Shown here: piece by piece, positions 12,700-22,915 of the stretch
Layout: each line of letters starts with the position of its first letter
Position numbering within the stretch: the first letter of the stretch is position 1
NCBI RefSeq assembly: GCF_002042885.1
Contig: NZ_MVFY01000015.1
Location: 51,963 to 115,962 of the forward strand
DNA length: 64,000 nucleotides
Direction of reading: 5' to 3'
Origin: Citrobacter portucalensis
GTDB lineage: Bacteria; Pseudomonadota; Gammaproteobacteria; Enterobacterales; Enterobacteriaceae
The notes under the pieces: model-generated
What the model saw: the letters and a program-made list of their open reading frames with translations, nothing else
What the model was told of the DNA's origin: nothing
Database searches by the model: none
Made by a program: the position numbers and the translations under genes

Positions 12700-13533
12700 A
12701 TGTTTGCTGTTTCTTCCCGACGTGTGCTGCCCGGCTTCACTTTGAGCCTGGGCACCAGCTTACTGTTTGTCTGCCTGATATTGCTGCTGCCGCTGAGCGC
12801 GCTGGTGATGCAACTGGCGCAAATGAGCTGGGCGCAATACTGGGATGTGATTACCAATCCGCAGGTGGTGGCGGCTTATAAAGTGACGCTGCTGTCAGCG
12901 TTTGTGGCGTCGATTTTTAACGGCGTGTTCGGTTTGCTGATGGCGTGGATCTTAACACGCTATCGCTTTCCGGGCCGTACGCTGCTGGATGCGCTGATGG
13001 ACCTGCCGTTCGCACTGCCTACGGCGGTGGCAGGTCTGACGCTGGCGTCACTGTTTTCGGTTAATGGCTTCTACGGCGAGTGGCTGGCGAAGCTGGATAT
13101 CAAGGTGACCTACACCTGGCTCGGTATCGCGGTAGCGATGGCCTTTACCAGCATTCCGTTTGTGGTGCGTACCGTGCAACCGGTACTGGAAGAGTTAGGC
13201 CCGGAATATGAAGAAGCAGCTGAAACGCTCGGTGCTACGCGCTGGCAAAGTTTCCGTAAAGTAGTGCTGCCGGAGCTGTCTCCTGCGCTGGTGGCGGGCG
13301 TTGCGCTGTCGTTTACCCGCAGCCTCGGTGAGTTTGGCGCGGTTATTTTTATTGCCGGAAACATCGCATGGAAGACGGAAGTGACCTCGCTGATGATTTT
13401 TGTTCGCTTGCAGGAGTTTGACTACCCGGCCGCCAGCGCGATTGCTTCTGTGATCCTCGGGGCTTCGTTGTTGCTGCTGTTTTCAATTAACACTCTGCAA
13501 AGTCGCTTTGGTCGACGTGTGGTAGGTCACTGA
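12700..13533 (+). CDS. cysT: Sulfate/thiosulfate ABC transporter permease CysT (CysU)
   Basis: One of two inner-membrane permeases of the sulfate/thiosulfate importer. Its 277 residues hold about six membrane segments. The EAA coupling loop appears as EYEEAAETLGATRWQSFRKV, near residues 168-187, and contacts the CysA ATPase. The ATG follows the cysP stop with no gap, and the TGA overlaps the cysW ATG by one base, so the four genes are tightly coupled. Confidence 0.97.
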   Translation: MFAVSSRRVLPGFTLSLGTSLLFVCLILLLPLSALVMQLAQMSWAQYWDVITNPQVVAAYKVTLLSAFVASIFNGVFGLLMAWILTRYRFPGRTLLDALMDLPFALPTAVAGLTLASLFSVNGFYGEWLAKLDIKVTYTWLGIAVAMAFTSIPFVVRTVQPVLEELGPEYEEAAETLGATRWQSFRKVVLPELSPALVAGVALSFTRSLGEFGAVIFIAGNIAWKTEVTSLMIFVRLQEFDYPAASAIASVILGASLLLLFSINTLQSRFGRRVVGH

Positions 13534-14408
13534 TGGCAGACATTACCCAATTGAAACGCTATGGCGCACCCCGCATCAACTGGGGGAAATGGTTTCTGAT
13601 CGGCACGGGCATGCTGGTCTCCGCGTTTATTTTGCTGGTGCCGATGATTTACATCTTCGTGCAGGCGTTCAGCAAGGGATTAATGCCGGTATTACAGAAC
13701 CTGGCGGATCCGGACATGCTGCATGCCATCTGGCTGACAGTGCTGATTGCGCTGATTGCGGTCCCGGTGAACCTGGTGTTTGGTGTGTTGCTGGCCTGGC
13801 TGGTGACCCGTTTTAACTTCCCAGGACGCCAACTACTACTAACGTTACTGGATATTCCATTTGCTGTCTCGCCGGTGGTCGCCGGTCTGGTCTATCTGCT
13901 GTTTTACGGCTCTAACGGCCCGCTTGGTGGGTGGCTGGATGAGCATAACCTGCAAATTATGTTTGCCTGGCCGGGGATGGTGCTGGTGACAGTGTTCGTG
14001 ACCTGTCCGTTTGTGGTGCGTGAGCTGGTGCCGGTGATGTTAAGCCAGGGCAGCAATGAAGATGAAGCCGCGGTTCTGTTGGGCGCGTCCGGCTGGCAGA
14101 TGTTCCGCCGCGTTACGCTGCCGAATATCCGTTGGGCATTGCTGTACGGTGTGGTGTTGACCAACGCCCGTGCGATTGGTGAGTTTGGCGCGGTGTCAGT
14201 GGTTTCCGGCTCGATTCGCGGCGAAACCTTATCGCTGCCGCTACAGATTGAATTACTGGAGCAGGACTACAACACGGTCGGCTCCTTTACCGCCGCGGCG
14301 CTATTAACGCTGATGGCGATTATTACCCTGTTTTTGAAGAGCATGTTGCAATGGCGTCTGGAGAACCAGGAAAAACGCGCGCAGCAGGAGGAAAATCATG
14401 AGCATTGA
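13533..14408 (+). CDS. cysW: Sulfate/thiosulfate ABC transporter permease CysW
   Basis: Second permease subunit, pairing with CysT in the inner membrane. It has 291 residues with about six hydrophobic segments and the EAA loop [20 protein letters not shown] near residues 174-193. It starts in an ATGA overlap with cysT, and its end overlaps cysA by 11 bases. A polar Gln/Glu-rich tail, about 15 residues, encodes the cysA ribosome binding site (AGGAGG). Confidence 0.97.
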   Translation: MADITQLKRYGAPRINWGKWFLIGTGMLVSAFILLVPMIYIFVQAFSKGLMPVLQNLADPDMLHAIWLTVLIALIAVPVNLVFGVLLAWLVTRFNFPGRQLLLTLLDIPFAVSPVVAGLVYLLFYGSNGPLGGWLDEHNLQIMFAWPGMVLVTVFVTCPFVVRELVPVMLSQGSNEDEAAVLLGASGWQMFRRVTLPNIRWALLYGVVLTNARAIGEFGAVSVVSGSIRGETLSLPLQIELLEQDYNTVGSFTAAALLTLMAIITLFLKSMLQWRLENQEKRAQQEENHEH

Positions 14409-15495
14409 GATTGCCAATATTAAGAAGTCTTTTGGTCGCACCCAGGTGCTGAACGATATCTCGCTGGATATTCCTTCAGGTCAGATGGTCGCGCTGCTGG
14501 GGCCATCCGGCTCGGGCAAAACCACGCTGCTGCGCATTATTGCCGGGCTGGAGCATCAGTCCAGCGGGCATATCCGTTTTCACGGTACCGACGTCAGCCG
14601 ATTGCACGCCCGCGACCGTAAGGTGGGGTTCGTGTTCCAGCACTATGCGCTGTTTCGTCATATGACCGTTTTCGACAATATCGCGTTTGGTCTGACGGTC
14701 CTGCCACGGCGTGAGCGCCCGAATGCGGCGGCCATCAAAGCAAAAGTGACCAAACTGCTGGAAATGGTTCAACTGGCTCATCTGGCGGACCGTTTCCCGG
14801 CACAGCTCTCCGGCGGCCAAAAACAGCGCGTGGCGTTGGCGCGTGCGCTGGCGGTAGAGCCGCAGATCCTGCTGCTCGACGAACCGTTTGGCGCGCTTGA
14901 TGCGCAGGTGCGCAAAGAGCTGCGTCGATGGCTGCGCCAGCTGCATGAAGAGCTGAAATTTACCAGCGTGTTTGTTACCCACGATCAGGAAGAAGCAACG
15001 GAAGTCGCAGACCGCGTGGTGGTGATGAGTCAGGGTCATATCGAACAGGCTGATGCGCCGGATCAGGTATGGCGCGAACCGGCTACTCGTTTCGTCCTGG
15101 AATTTATGGGTGAGGTTAACCGCCTGCAGGGGACGATTCGTGGCGGCCAATTCCATGTGGGCGCACACCGCTGGCCGCTGGGTTATACGCCTGGCTATCA
15201 GGGACCGGTGGATCTGTTCCTGCGCCCGTGGGAAGTGGACGTGAGCCGTCGTACCAGCCTGGATTCGCCGTTGCCGGTACAAGTGCTGGAAGCCAGCCCG
15301 AAAGGACACTACACCCAATTAGTTGTGCAACCCCTGGGGTGGTATAACGAACCGTTGACGGTAGTCATGCAGGGCGATGATTCCCCTAGCCGCGGCGAAC
15401 GTCTGTTTGTCGGGCTGCAAAATGCGCGCCTGTATAACGGCGACCAGCGTATTGAAACGCGGGAAGAGGAACTTGCCCTGGCGCAAAGCGCCTGA
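14398..15495 (+). CDS. cysA: Sulfate/thiosulfate ABC transporter ATP-binding protein CysA
   Basis: ATPase that powers sulfate/thiosulfate uptake. The 365-residue protein has Walker A GPSGSGKT (residues 35-42), a Q-loop in [10 protein letters not shown], the ABC signature LSGGQKQR, Walker [13 protein letters not shown] and an H-loop in [11 protein letters not shown]-terminal TOBE-type regulatory domain begins near residue 240. It overlaps cysW by 11 bases. A REP pair lies between it and cysM. Confidence 0.98.
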   Translation: MSIEIANIKKSFGRTQVLNDISLDIPSGQMVALLGPSGSGKTTLLRIIAGLEHQSSGHIRFHGTDVSRLHARDRKVGFVFQHYALFRHMTVFDNIAFGLTVLPRRERPNAAAIKAKVTKLLEMVQLAHLADRFPAQLSGGQKQRVALARALAVEPQILLLDEPFGALDAQVRKELRRWLRQLHEELKFTSVFVTHDQEEATEVADRVVVMSQGHIEQADAPDQVWREPATRFVLEFMGEVNRLQGTIRGGQFHVGAHRWPLGYTPGYQGPVDLFLRPWEVDVSRRTSLDSPLPVQVLEASPKGHYTQLVVQPLGWYNEPLTVVMQGDDSPSRGERLFVGLQNARLYNGDQRIETREEELALAQSA

Positions 15496-15517
15496 TAGGT
15501 TAATTCGTATAGTTATC

Positions 15518-15595
15518 ATCCGGTGGCGCTGCGCTTACCGGGCTTACCAGGTGCAGCATGACCTGTAGGCCGGGTAAGTACAGCGCCACCCGGCA
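15518..15595. repeat. REP/BIME pair between cysA and cysM
   Basis: Inverted pair in which ATCCGGTGGCGCTGCGCTTA is mirrored by a unit running TAAGTACAGCGCCACCCGGC. It lies within the cys operon, so it may limit or stabilise transcription into cysM. Confidence 0.85.
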
Positions 15596-15614
15596 TTTTT
15601 ATTGAGTTGAAAAC

Positions 15615-16526
15615 GTGAACACATTAGAACAAACAATTGGCAATACGCCTCTGGTGAAATTACAACGTCTAGCGCCGGATAACGGTAGTGAAATTTGGGT
15701 CAAGCTGGAAGGCAATAATCCCGCAGGTTCGGTGAAAGACCGCGCCGCGTTGTCGATGATCGTCGAAGCGGAAAAACGCGGAGAAATTAAGCCAGGCGAC
15801 GTGCTGATTGAGGCGACCAGCGGTAATACCGGAATTGCGCTGGCAATGATCGCCGCGCTGAAGGGCTATCGCATGAAGCTGCTGATGCCAGACAACATGA
15901 GCCAGGAGCGCCGTGCAGCGATGCGCGCCTATGGTGCCGAACTGATTCTGGTCACCAAAGAGCAGGGGATGGAAGGCGCGCGCGATTTAGCCCTTGAGAT
16001 GGCGCAGCGTGGAGAAGGCAAGCTGCTGGATCAGTTTAATAATCCGGATAACCCGTACGCGCATTACACTACCACCGGACCGGAAATCTGGCAGCAGACG
16101 TCAGGTCGTATTACCCACTTTGTCTCCAGTATGGGAACGACAGGCACCATTACCGGTGTGTCGCGTTTTCTGCGTGAGCAAGAAAAAGCGGTCACTATCG
16201 TTGGCCTGCAGCCGGAAGAGGGCAGTAGTATTCCGGGAATTCGCCGCTGGCCTGCGGAATATATGCCAGGCATTTTTAACGCCTCGCTGGTGGATGAGGT
16301 GCTGGATATTCATCAGAACGATGCGGAAAACACCATGCGTGAACTGGCCGTTCGCGAAGGGATTTTCTGTGGTGTCAGTTCTGGTGGCGCGGTAGCGGGG
16401 GCGTTACGTGTGGCGCGCGCGACACCGGGAGCGGTGGTGGTGGCGATTATCTGCGATCGCGGCGATCGCTACCTTTCAACCGGCGTGTTTGGTGAAGAGC
16501 ACTTTAACCAGGGATTAGGGATTTAG
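15615..16526 (+). CDS. cysM: Cysteine synthase B (O-acetylserine sulfhydrylase B) CysM
   Basis: PLP enzyme that makes cysteine from O-acetylserine and sulfide, and S-sulfocysteine when given thiosulfate, which fits its place behind the thiosulfate importer. It has 303 residues. The PLP lysine is K41 in NPAGSVKDR, the substrate loop is TSGNTG (68-73), and the phosphate loop is GTTGT. It lies 119 bases after cysA, across a REP pair, in the same direction. Confidence 0.98.
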   Translation: MNTLEQTIGNTPLVKLQRLAPDNGSEIWVKLEGNNPAGSVKDRAALSMIVEAEKRGEIKPGDVLIEATSGNTGIALAMIAALKGYRMKLLMPDNMSQERRAAMRAYGAELILVTKEQGMEGARDLALEMAQRGEGKLLDQFNNPDNPYAHYTTTGPEIWQQTSGRITHFVSSMGTTGTITGVSRFLREQEKAVTIVGLQPEEGSSIPGIRRWPAEYMPGIFNASLVDEVLDIHQNDAENTMRELAVREGIFCGVSSGGAVAGALRVARATPGAVVVAIICDRGDRYLSTGVFGEEHFNQGLGI

Positions 16527-16530
16527 TTTT

Positions 16531-16612
16531 CAGGCCTGATAATCATAGCACTATCAGGCAAACGTACGGCACGAGCGCCGGATGACGACGTAAAGCGTCT
16601 TATCCGGCCTGC
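16531..16612. repeat. REP/BIME pair after cysM
   Basis: A short unit, GCCTGATAATCATAGCACTA then TCAGGC, followed by a full unit starting GCCGGATGACGACGTAAAGC and ending TTATCCGGCCTGC. It lies between convergent cysM and the glutamine amidotransferase gene. Confidence 0.88.
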
Positions 16613-16617
16613 CATAA

Positions 16618-17334
16618 TCAATCGTTACGTTTTTCCACAAGCTTATCAAGGAATTGCCACAGTTTCTCATTCATCTGCTGATAATCCCATGCTCGCATCT
16701 CTTCAATGGAACGGATGAAACGCTTGCCTTTAGCTTCCGCCAGTTCTTGTTCGGAGTGTTGAATAAGCCCTTCTATAGCATCAGCCGTAAACTCCATATG
16801 GCACTGAAAACCATAAACAAAATTACCGTATTGCACGATTTGTCGTGGGCAGCCCTCGCTGGCAGCAAGAATGGTCGCCTGGTCGGTTAATCCTGGCATG
16901 TCGTTGTGCCAGTGACCGACGGTAAGCGGTGAGCCGAAATAGCTGAACAGCGGGTGCTGTTGACCGGCTTCGGTCAGAACGATGGGGTAGTGACCAATCT
17001 CTTTTTCCGGACTCTGGCACACCTTCGCACCCAGCGCTTCGCCGATTAACTGTGAACCCAGGCAGATCCCCACCACAATTTTACGTGCCGCAATCGCCTG
17101 GTTGATCAGATGCTGCTCGGCCTGAGAATCAAAGTACGGGCACTCTGCCAGCGTGGTTCGTGGTGACTGCGGACCGCCAAACACCACCAACATATCGAAA
17201 TCATCGGCGTTCGCAGGGACCGCTTCTCCGGCATAAACGCGCGACCAACTGACGCTATAGCCGCGTGATTCGGCCCACGGCAGATACGCGCCAGCAGATT
17301 CGAAAGACTCATGAATAACAAAATGAACTCGCAC
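16618..17334 (-). CDS. Stand-alone class I glutamine amidotransferase
   Basis: A 238-residue class I glutamine amidotransferase (GMP synthase GATase-like) without a fused synthetase domain. The catalytic triad is C91 in GICLGSQL, H179 and E181 in CHMEF. Such lone domains release ammonia from glutamine or, as gamma-glutamyl hydrolases, cleave gamma-glutamyl amides; which applies here is not visible. It lies 13 bases after ptsJ on the same strand, so the two are probably co-transcribed, divergent from pdxK. A link to vitamin B6 metabolism is suggested by position only. Confidence 0.85.
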   Translation of the reverse strand: MRVHFVIHESFESAGAYLPWAESRGYSVSWSRVYAGEAVPANADDFDMLVVFGGPQSPRTTLAECPYFDSQAEQHLINQAIAARKIVVGICLGSQLIGEALGAKVCQSPEKEIGHYPIVLTEAGQQHPLFSYFGSPLTVGHWHNDMPGLTDQATILAASEGCPRQIVQYGNFVYGFQCHMEFTADAIEGLIQHSEQELAEAKGKRFIRSIEEMRAWDYQQMNEKLWQFLDKLVEKRND

Positions 17335-17347
17335 TTTTTCTCTCCTG

Positions 17348-18640
17348 TTAGCGTTTTAGCGCCTGATGAATATCAGCCGCCAGCTTATCAATGTCGCTGT
17401 CAGTTAAGGTTGACAGCGTAATACGCAGGCCGTGGGCGGGCGTATTGACGCCAAACACTTCGCCTTCCCGCACCAGCCAGCCGGACTTTGCCAGCGCAAA
17501 AGCGATCGCCTGGCTGTTATCTTCCAGCGGTAGCCACATATTCAGACCGTCACCAACGGGCAACTCAATGCCATGTCGCCGCAGTGCTGCCGCCAACGTT
17601 TGCTGCTGGGCGGCGTAAAACTGCTGAGTTTGCGCCAGCGTGTGTTGATAAGTCTCGTCACTCAGGCACGCGCAGGCCAAATCCTGCAGCAGGTGGCTGA
17701 CCCACTGACTGCCGGAGTTGAGCCGTAAACGTAGCTTCCCTGAAGTGAGCGGATCGCTGGCCACAATGGCCAGGCGTAAATCCGGACCTAACGTTTTTGA
17801 CATCGAACGGACAATCGCCCAGTGCGTGGTTTCCTTCGCAATCACCGGATACCAGTGGCAAGCAGATAGCAGCGCAAAGTGGTCGTCGACGATCACCAGC
17901 GTCTGCGGATAGCGAGCCAGGATTTCCTGCAATTGCGCCGCGCGTGAAGCGCTCAGGCTGCATCCTGTCGGGTTATGCGCGCGCGGTGTCAGAATCACTG
18001 CCCGCGCACCTTTCTGTAGCGCGAGTTCCAGTTGGTCCGGCAGCATGCCTTCGTGGTCAACATTGGCCGGACTGGCGGAGAAACCAGCATAACGCAGCAT
18101 GTTGATGCTGCTCAAAAAGCATGGATCTTCTACGACAACGCTATCACCAGGCAGCAAATGGGCGCACAGTAGCCGTTCGATAGCATCAATGGCGCCGCTG
18201 GTGATATCAATTTCCCCCTTGCCGGGCATTGCATTTTGCATCCATTGTGATGCCCATACCTTAAGCCCTGGTGACACAGCGGCATCGCCGTACAAACGCG
18301 GATTCTTATTTATCTTCGCGAAATAACTACTCAGGTCAGGAAGACGCGAGGGCGCTGGATTACCGCCGGAAAGATCGATAAGCGGGGTATCCGGATTACC
18401 ACCTTCCAGCGCAACGGGGGCAGTAATCCCCTTAATCACCGTGCCGTTGCGTCCCAGGCTCTGCGCCAACCCGGAGGTGACCAGGCGTTTGTAAGCCGCC
18501 GCGACAGTATTGCGGTTCACGTTTAATGCCGTTGCCAGTTCCCGCACTGGCGGCAACGTTTCGCCTGCTGCCAGCGTGCCTGTAGTGACATGTTGACGGA
18601 TACTGTCAAAAATTTCGTTAGCGGTTTTTCCGTCGATCAT
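17348..18640 (-). CDS. ptsJ: PtsJ, MocR-type PLP-dependent transcription regulator
   Basis: A 430-residue MocR/GntR regulator. Residues 1 to about 72 form a GntR winged helix (PPVRELATALNVNRNTVAAA); the rest is a fold-type I aminotransferase domain with the PLP lysine K282 in RSMSKTLGP and an NPTG motif (223-226). In Salmonella PtsJ is a PLP-responsive repressor of the divergent pdxK. The same divergent arrangement is seen here with an 82-base intergenic region, supporting this identity. Confidence 0.9.
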   Translation of the reverse strand: MIDGKTANEIFDSIRQHVTTGTLAAGETLPPVRELATALNVNRNTVAAAYKRLVTSGLAQSLGRNGTVIKGITAPVALEGGNPDTPLIDLSGGNPAPSRLPDLSSYFAKINKNPRLYGDAAVSPGLKVWASQWMQNAMPGKGEIDITSGAIDAIERLLCAHLLPGDSVVVEDPCFLSSINMLRYAGFSASPANVDHEGMLPDQLELALQKGARAVILTPRAHNPTGCSLSASRAAQLQEILARYPQTLVIVDDHFALLSACHWYPVIAKETTHWAIVRSMSKTLGPDLRLAIVASDPLTSGKLRLRLNSGSQWVSHLLQDLACACLSDETYQHTLAQTQQFYAAQQQTLAAALRRHGIELPVGDGLNMWLPLEDNSQAIAFALAKSGWLVREGEVFGVNTPAHGLRITLSTLTDSDIDKLAADIHQALKR

Positions 18641-18722
18641 TATTGACCTATGACAAAATGAATTTTAGCATATGACGATAATAGTGAGGCGTAGGCCCGC
18701 TGTCCAGCGAGAGGAGAAATTT

Positions 18723-19589
18723 ATGGAGCAGGAGAGTGATATCCAGTCAGTGCTCTTTGACGACACGAATCGGGCGTTACAGACCGATATCGTCGCCGTC
18801 CAGTCACAGGTGGTGTATGGCAGCGTAGGTAACAGCATCGCCGTCCCGGCCATTAAAGCGCAGGGGTTACGCGTGACGGCAGTACCCACGGTGCTGTTCA
18901 GTAATACCCCGCATTATGAAACCTTTTACGGCGGCGTTATTCCGTCTGACTGGTTTAGCGGCTATCTCCGCGCCTTAAGCGAGCGTGATGCCTTGCGTGA
19001 GCTAAAGGCGGTGACAACAGGATACATGGGCAGCGCGGAGCAAATCGCCTTGCTGGCACAGTGGCTGGAAACCGTTCGGGCCACGCATCCGGACCTATGC
19101 ATTTTGGTCGACCCCGTGATTGGCGATACGGATAGCGGCATGTATGTGAAAGCCGAAATCCCGGAAGCTTATCGTCAGCACCTGCTGCCGTTGGCACAGG
19201 GGCTGACGCCGAACGTGTTCGAGCTGCAAATGCTAAGCGGAAAGCCGTGTCGTACGCTTGATGAAGCCATTACGGCGGCACAATCACTGCTCACTGACAC
19301 CCTGAAATGGGTGGTAATAACCAGCGCGCCGGGGGATACCGAAGAGATTATTAACGTTGCGGTGGTGACGGCTGAAACGGTTGAGGTGTTAGCCCATCCG
19401 CGAGTGAAAACGGATCTGAAGGGGACTGGCGATCTGTTTTGTGCAGAGCTGGTGAGCGGCCTTGTACTGGGGAAAGCGCTGACGACCGCGACGCACGACG
19501 CCGCGCAGCGGGTGCTGGACGTGATGACGTGGACGCACCTGTGCGGTTGTGATGAATTAATTCTGCCACCGGCAGGGGAGGCGCGATGA
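18723..19589 (+). CDS. pdxK: Pyridoxal/pyridoxine/pyridoxamine kinase PdxK
   Basis: Phosphorylates B6 vitamers with ATP in the salvage of pyridoxal phosphate. The 288-residue length matches Salmonella PdxK. The ribokinase-type C-terminal signature [13 protein letters not shown] contains the catalytic Asp; [10 protein letters not shown] near residue 33 lies in the substrate site. The ATG at 18723 follows GAGAGGAG, giving the family N-terminus [12 protein letters not shown]; the frame from 18672 is too long. The stop overlaps the next gene as ATGA. It is likely repressed by PtsJ. Confidence 0.96.
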   Translation: MEQESDIQSVLFDDTNRALQTDIVAVQSQVVYGSVGNSIAVPAIKAQGLRVTAVPTVLFSNTPHYETFYGGVIPSDWFSGYLRALSERDALRELKAVTTGYMGSAEQIALLAQWLETVRATHPDLCILVDPVIGDTDSGMYVKAEIPEAYRQHLLPLAQGLTPNVFELQMLSGKPCRTLDEAITAAQSLLTDTLKWVVITSAPGDTEEIINVAVVTAETVEVLAHPRVKTDLKGTGDLFCAELVSGLVLGKALTTATHDAAQRVLDVMTWTHLCGCDELILPPAGEAR

Positions 19590-19825
19590 AGAGTTACCGG
19601 CTGGTAGTTCGCCAGAATGGGCGTATGGTTGGACATTTTGACACCAACGGGGCAGCAGCGCTGGAAGATATCTGTGTAGCGCGGGCCATGTTTGGTATTG
19701 CGGGTGGCTACGATTGTGAATTGTTAGTGGCAGACTCGGAGCGAAGGATGCTGGAAAGCGGGCCGGAAGGGATGAAGATTCTGATGCGCGAGGCGTGTTA
19801 CCGACCGGTCACCTCACAGATTTAA
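19586..19825 (+). CDS. Small hypothetical protein coupled to pdxK
   Basis: A 79-residue protein with no recognised motif, no signal peptide and no membrane segment. It starts in an ATGA overlap with the pdxK stop, preceded by GGGGAGG, so it is almost certainly translated and co-regulated with pdxK. The sequence ([20 protein letters not shown] at the N-terminus) suggests a compact alpha/beta cytoplasmic protein. I do not recognise it; a role in B6 metabolism is a guess from the coupling. Confidence 0.75.
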   Translation: MKSYRLVVRQNGRMVGHFDTNGAAALEDICVARAMFGIAGGYDCELLVADSERRMLESGPEGMKILMREACYRPVTSQI

Positions 19826-19826
19826 T

Positions 19827-19907
19827 GCCGGATGGCGACGAGAACGTCTTATCCGGCCTACGTTACGGAGTTTGCTGTAGGCCGGATAAGCGTAGCGCCA
19901 TCCGGCA
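19827..19907. repeat. REP/BIME pair between the pdxK operon and crr
   Basis: Inverted REP units GCCGGATGGCGACGAGAACG (ending TTATCCGGCCTAC) and GTAGGCCGGATAAGCGTAGC (ending GCCATCCGGC) lie between convergent genes. Confidence 0.92.
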
Positions 19908-19929
19908 GGGTTTTGATATCCATCAGATA

Positions 19930-19955
19930 AAAAAAATGGCGCCTGATGGCGCCAT
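19930..19955 (-). terminator. Terminator of the ptsHI-crr operon
   Basis: Stem ATGGCGCC (19936-19943) with GGCGCCAT (19948-19955), loop TGAT. Read on the minus strand it is followed by a run of T residues (the A-run at 19929-19936 on the plus strand). Confidence 0.9.
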
Positions 19956-19973
19956 TTATCTCTGCAAAAAGAA

Positions 19974-20483
19974 TTACTTCTTGATGCGGATAACCGGAGT
20001 CTCACCCACTGTCACGCTACCGGACAGTTTGATCAGCTCTTTGATTTCGTCCATGTTGGAGATAACAACCGGAGTCAGGGTAGACTTGGCTTTTTCTTCC
20101 AGCAGCGGCAGATCGAATTCAATAACCGGGTCGCCCACTTTCACGCGCTGACCTTCTTCAGCGATGCGTTTGAAGCCTTCGCCTTTCAGTTCAACGGTAT
20201 CAATACCGAAGTGAACAAACAGCTCAATGCCGCTGTCGGATTCGATAGAGAAAGCGTGGTTGGTTTCAAAGATTTTGCCGATGGTGCCATCAACAGGAGC
20301 AACCATTTTGTTACCGGTTGGTTTGATAGCAATGCCATCACCAACGATTTTTTCAGCAAAAACTACATCCGGCACGTCTTCGATGTTGACGATCTCGCCA
20401 GAGAGCGGAGCAACGATCTCAATAGTTCCGGTGTCTTTCTTATCATCAGAAACCAGAGATTTCAGTTTATCGAACAAACCCAT
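19974..20483 (-). CDS. crr: PTS glucose-specific enzyme IIA (EIIA-Glc) Crr
   Basis: Phosphocarrier that passes phosphate from HPr to EIICB-Glc and signals carbon status by inducer exclusion and adenylate cyclase activation. It has 169 residues. The phosphorylated histidine is H91 in FVHFGID, and the partner H76 is in NHAFSIES. It is the last gene of ptsH-ptsI-crr, 40 bases after ptsI, with its own terminator. Confidence 0.98.
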   Translation of the reverse strand: MGLFDKLKSLVSDDKKDTGTIEIVAPLSGEIVNIEDVPDVVFAEKIVGDGIAIKPTGNKMVAPVDGTIGKIFETNHAFSIESDSGIELFVHFGIDTVELKGEGFKRIAEEGQRVKVGDPVIEFDLPLLEEKAKSTLTPVVISNMDEIKELIKLSGSVTVGETPVIRIKK

Positions 20484-20523
20484 GATCTTCTCCTAAGCAG
20501 TAAATTGGGCCGCATCTCGTGGA

Positions 20524-22251
20524 TTAGCAGATTGTTTTTTCTTCAATGAACTTGTTAACCAGCGTCATTAACTCGTCCGTTGTCGGTTGAGCAAGAGCCT
20601 GCTCTGCTAACACCTTCGCATCTTCGAAGTTCGTGTTACGGATAATCTTCTTAATGCGCGGGATAGAAATGGCGCTCATAGAGAATTCGTCCAGACCCAT
20701 CCCCAGCAACAGAAGTGTAGCACGTTCGTCGCCTGCAAGCTCACCACACATGCCAGTCCATTTGCCTTCAGCATGAGAAGCATCAATAACTTGCTTGATC
20801 AGCGTCAGCACAGATGGCGACATCGGTTGGTAAAGGTGTGAAATCATATCATTACCACGGTCAACTGCCAGGGTGTACTGCGTTAAATCATTGGTGCCGA
20901 TACTAAAGAAATCAACTTCTTTGGCTAAATGACGCGCAATTGTTGCCGCAGCTGGTGTTTCCACCATCACGCCAATCTCAATGCTCTCGTCAAATGCTTT
21001 ACCTTCGTCGCGCAGTTCCTGTTTGTAGATTTCGATCTCTTTGCGCAGTGCACGCACTTCTTCAACAGAGATGATCATTGGGAACATGATACGCAGTTTG
21101 CCGAAAGCAGAGGCGCGCAGGATAGCGCGAACCTGGTCACGCAGGATCTCTTTACGATCCATGGCGATACGCACGGCACGCCAGCCCAGGAACGGGTTCT
21201 CTTCTTTCGGGAAGTTCATGTACGGCAGTTCTTTATCGCCGCCGATGTCCATGGTACGGACGATGACCGCCTGAGAGCCACAGGCTTCAGCAACGGCTTT
21301 ATACGCAGCAAACTGTTCTTCTTCAGTTGGCAGCGATTCACGGTCCATGAACAGGAATTCGGTGCGGTACAGACCCACACCTTCAGCGCCGTTACGCTCG
21401 GCGCCTTCAACGTCACGAACGGTACCGATGTTGGCGCAAACTTCAACCTGGTGACCGTCCAGCGTGATAGCCGGCAGATCTTTCAGCTTAGCGAGTTCCG
21501 CTTTCTCGGTTGCAACCTGCTCCTGAACGGCACGCAGTTGCTCAATAACGTCGTTGGTCGGATTGACGTAAACCTGATTGTTTACGGCATCCAGAATCAG
21601 ATAGTCGTCGTTTTTCACCTGAGAGGTGACGCTACCCGTACCTACGATGGCAGGCAGTTCCAGAGAACGCGCCATGATAGAGGTATGAGAGGTACGTCCG
21701 CCCGCATCAGTGATGAAACCCAGCACCTTGTTCAGGTTCAGCTGTGCGGTTTCTGACGGGGTCAGGTCTGCGGCAACCAGGATAACTTCGTCCTGGATAG
21801 CGCTCAGATCAATAATTGCCAGACCCAGAATGTTACGCAGCAGGCGTTTACCGATGTCACGTACGTCAGCCGCACGTTCTTTCAGGTATTCATCATCCAG
21901 CTCTTCCAGGGCTGTGGCCTGACCTTCGATAACTTCATGCGCAGCTGCATCAGCCGTCATGTGCTTATCTTTAATCAGGGCTATGATTTCCTGCTCCAGC
22001 TCCTCATCTTCGAGCAGCATGATATGCCCTTCAAAGATGGCTTCTTTTTCTTCACCGAACGTTTCACCAGCTTTGGTTTTGATCGCTTCCAGTTGCGCAG
22101 ATGCCTTGGCACGACCGCTCAGAAAACGTTCAACTTCCTGATCAACCTTGTCGGCAGAAATTTTTTTCCGGTCAATGACGATCTCGTCTTCTTTCAGCAG
22201 CAATGCTTTACCGAAAGCGATACCCGGGGATGCTAAAATGCCTGAAATCAT
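20524..22251 (-). CDS. ptsI: PTS enzyme I PtsI
   Basis: Takes phosphate from phosphoenolpyruvate and passes it to HPr, the first step of all PTS sugar uptake. Full length at 575 residues. The phosphorylated histidine lies in [13 protein letters not shown] (H189 in the E. coli numbering). The C-terminal PEP-binding barrel has the motif [18 protein letters not shown]. It lies 45 bases after ptsH. crr may also be transcribed from a promoter within its 3' end, as known for E. coli; I did not resolve it. Confidence 0.98.
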   Translation of the reverse strand: MISGILASPGIAFGKALLLKEDEIVIDRKKISADKVDQEVERFLSGRAKASAQLEAIKTKAGETFGEEKEAIFEGHIMLLEDEELEQEIIALIKDKHMTADAAAHEVIEGQATALEELDDEYLKERAADVRDIGKRLLRNILGLAIIDLSAIQDEVILVAADLTPSETAQLNLNKVLGFITDAGGRTSHTSIMARSLELPAIVGTGSVTSQVKNDDYLILDAVNNQVYVNPTNDVIEQLRAVQEQVATEKAELAKLKDLPAITLDGHQVEVCANIGTVRDVEGAERNGAEGVGLYRTEFLFMDRESLPTEEEQFAAYKAVAEACGSQAVIVRTMDIGGDKELPYMNFPKEENPFLGWRAVRIAMDRKEILRDQVRAILRASAFGKLRIMFPMIISVEEVRALRKEIEIYKQELRDEGKAFDESIEIGVMVETPAAATIARHLAKEVDFFSIGTNDLTQYTLAVDRGNDMISHLYQPMSPSVLTLIKQVIDASHAEGKWTGMCGELAGDERATLLLLGMGLDEFSMSAISIPRIKKIIRNTNFEDAKVLAEQALAQPTTDELMTLVNKFIEEKTIC

Positions 22252-22296
22252 AACCCTACCTTACTTGTGACTGATATTTAAAAGAACTCGTTGAAC

Positions 22297-22554
22297 TTAC
22301 TCGAGTTCAGCCATCAGTTTAACCAGATGCTCAACTGCTTTCTGCTCGTCTTCACCTTCTGCGGACAGGGTGACAACGGTACCCTGAGTCAGGCCCAGAG
22401 TCTGCAGTTTAAACAGGCTTTTGGCGCTAGCGCTTTTGCCGTTGGAAGTCACAGTAATTTCAGAAGTAAAGCCTTTTGCTTCTTTAACAAACTGAGCAGC
22501 AGGGCGAGTATGCAGACCGTTCGGAGCGGTAATGGTAACTTCTTGCTGGAACAT
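22297..22554 (-). CDS. ptsH: Phosphocarrier protein HPr PtsH
   Basis: General PTS phosphocarrier, 85 residues. The phosphorylated H15 is in NGLHTRPAA and the conserved S46 is in [10 protein letters not shown]. It is the first gene of the operon; the 5' region to 22937 contains a Cra-like site. It is unlike the NPr paralogue in sequence and context. Confidence 0.98.
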   Translation of the reverse strand: MFQQEVTITAPNGLHTRPAAQFVKEAKGFTSEITVTSNGKSASAKSLFKLQTLGLTQGTVVTLSAEGEDEQKAVEHLVKLMAELE

Positions 22555-22757
22555 TATATTTCCCCAACTTATAGGTTTAGTGTTGTGGAACTAAAGTCTA
22601 GCCTGGCGGCTCAACTTTAGCCTGTATTGTTAGCATCGGCGTAAACTGGACGCGACACAAAAGGAGTTCGGTGCAATCCGTTGCTGGCAACTTCTTGCCG
22701 CTGACGTTTCGTTCGTCATTAAACATTATGCCGCGAAAGGAAGAGTTGAACCAAATC

Positions 22758-22773
22758 ATAAAATCGATTCAGC
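22758..22773 (-). promoter_or_regulatory. Candidate Cra (FruR) site for ptsH
   Basis: Read on the minus strand it is GCTGAATCGATTTTAT, matching the Cra consensus GCTGAAWCGWTTCAnn over most positions and lying upstream of the ptsH promoter. Cra control of ptsHI is known in E. coli; binding here is inferred. Confidence 0.55.
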
Positions 22774-22886
22774 TAGCGCTTTTCCTGTAACGATTAATTT
22801 CGCGCATCAAAATAATTAGTTTGGTTAAATACCAGTTCCGGCGGGCTGAATCAATGCCAGGCGAGTTGAAACTTTGAAGCAGGCCA

Positions 22887-22915
22887 CAAAAAAGCACCCA
22901 AAAGGGTGCTTTTTT
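22887..22915 (-). terminator. Terminator of cysK
   Basis: Stem AAAAGCACCC (22890-22899) with GGGTGCTTTT (22904-22913), loop AAAA, flanked by A- and T-runs so it can work in both directions. It lies 23 bases past the cysK stop. Confidence 0.9.

Noticed and set aside
14476..15318. 280-codon minus-strand frame opposite cysA
   Set aside because: Antisense shadow; cysA carries all ABC motifs on the other strand.
20929..21756. 275-codon plus-strand frame opposite ptsI
   Set aside because: Antisense shadow of a highly expressed gene with biased codons; no start signal or known family.
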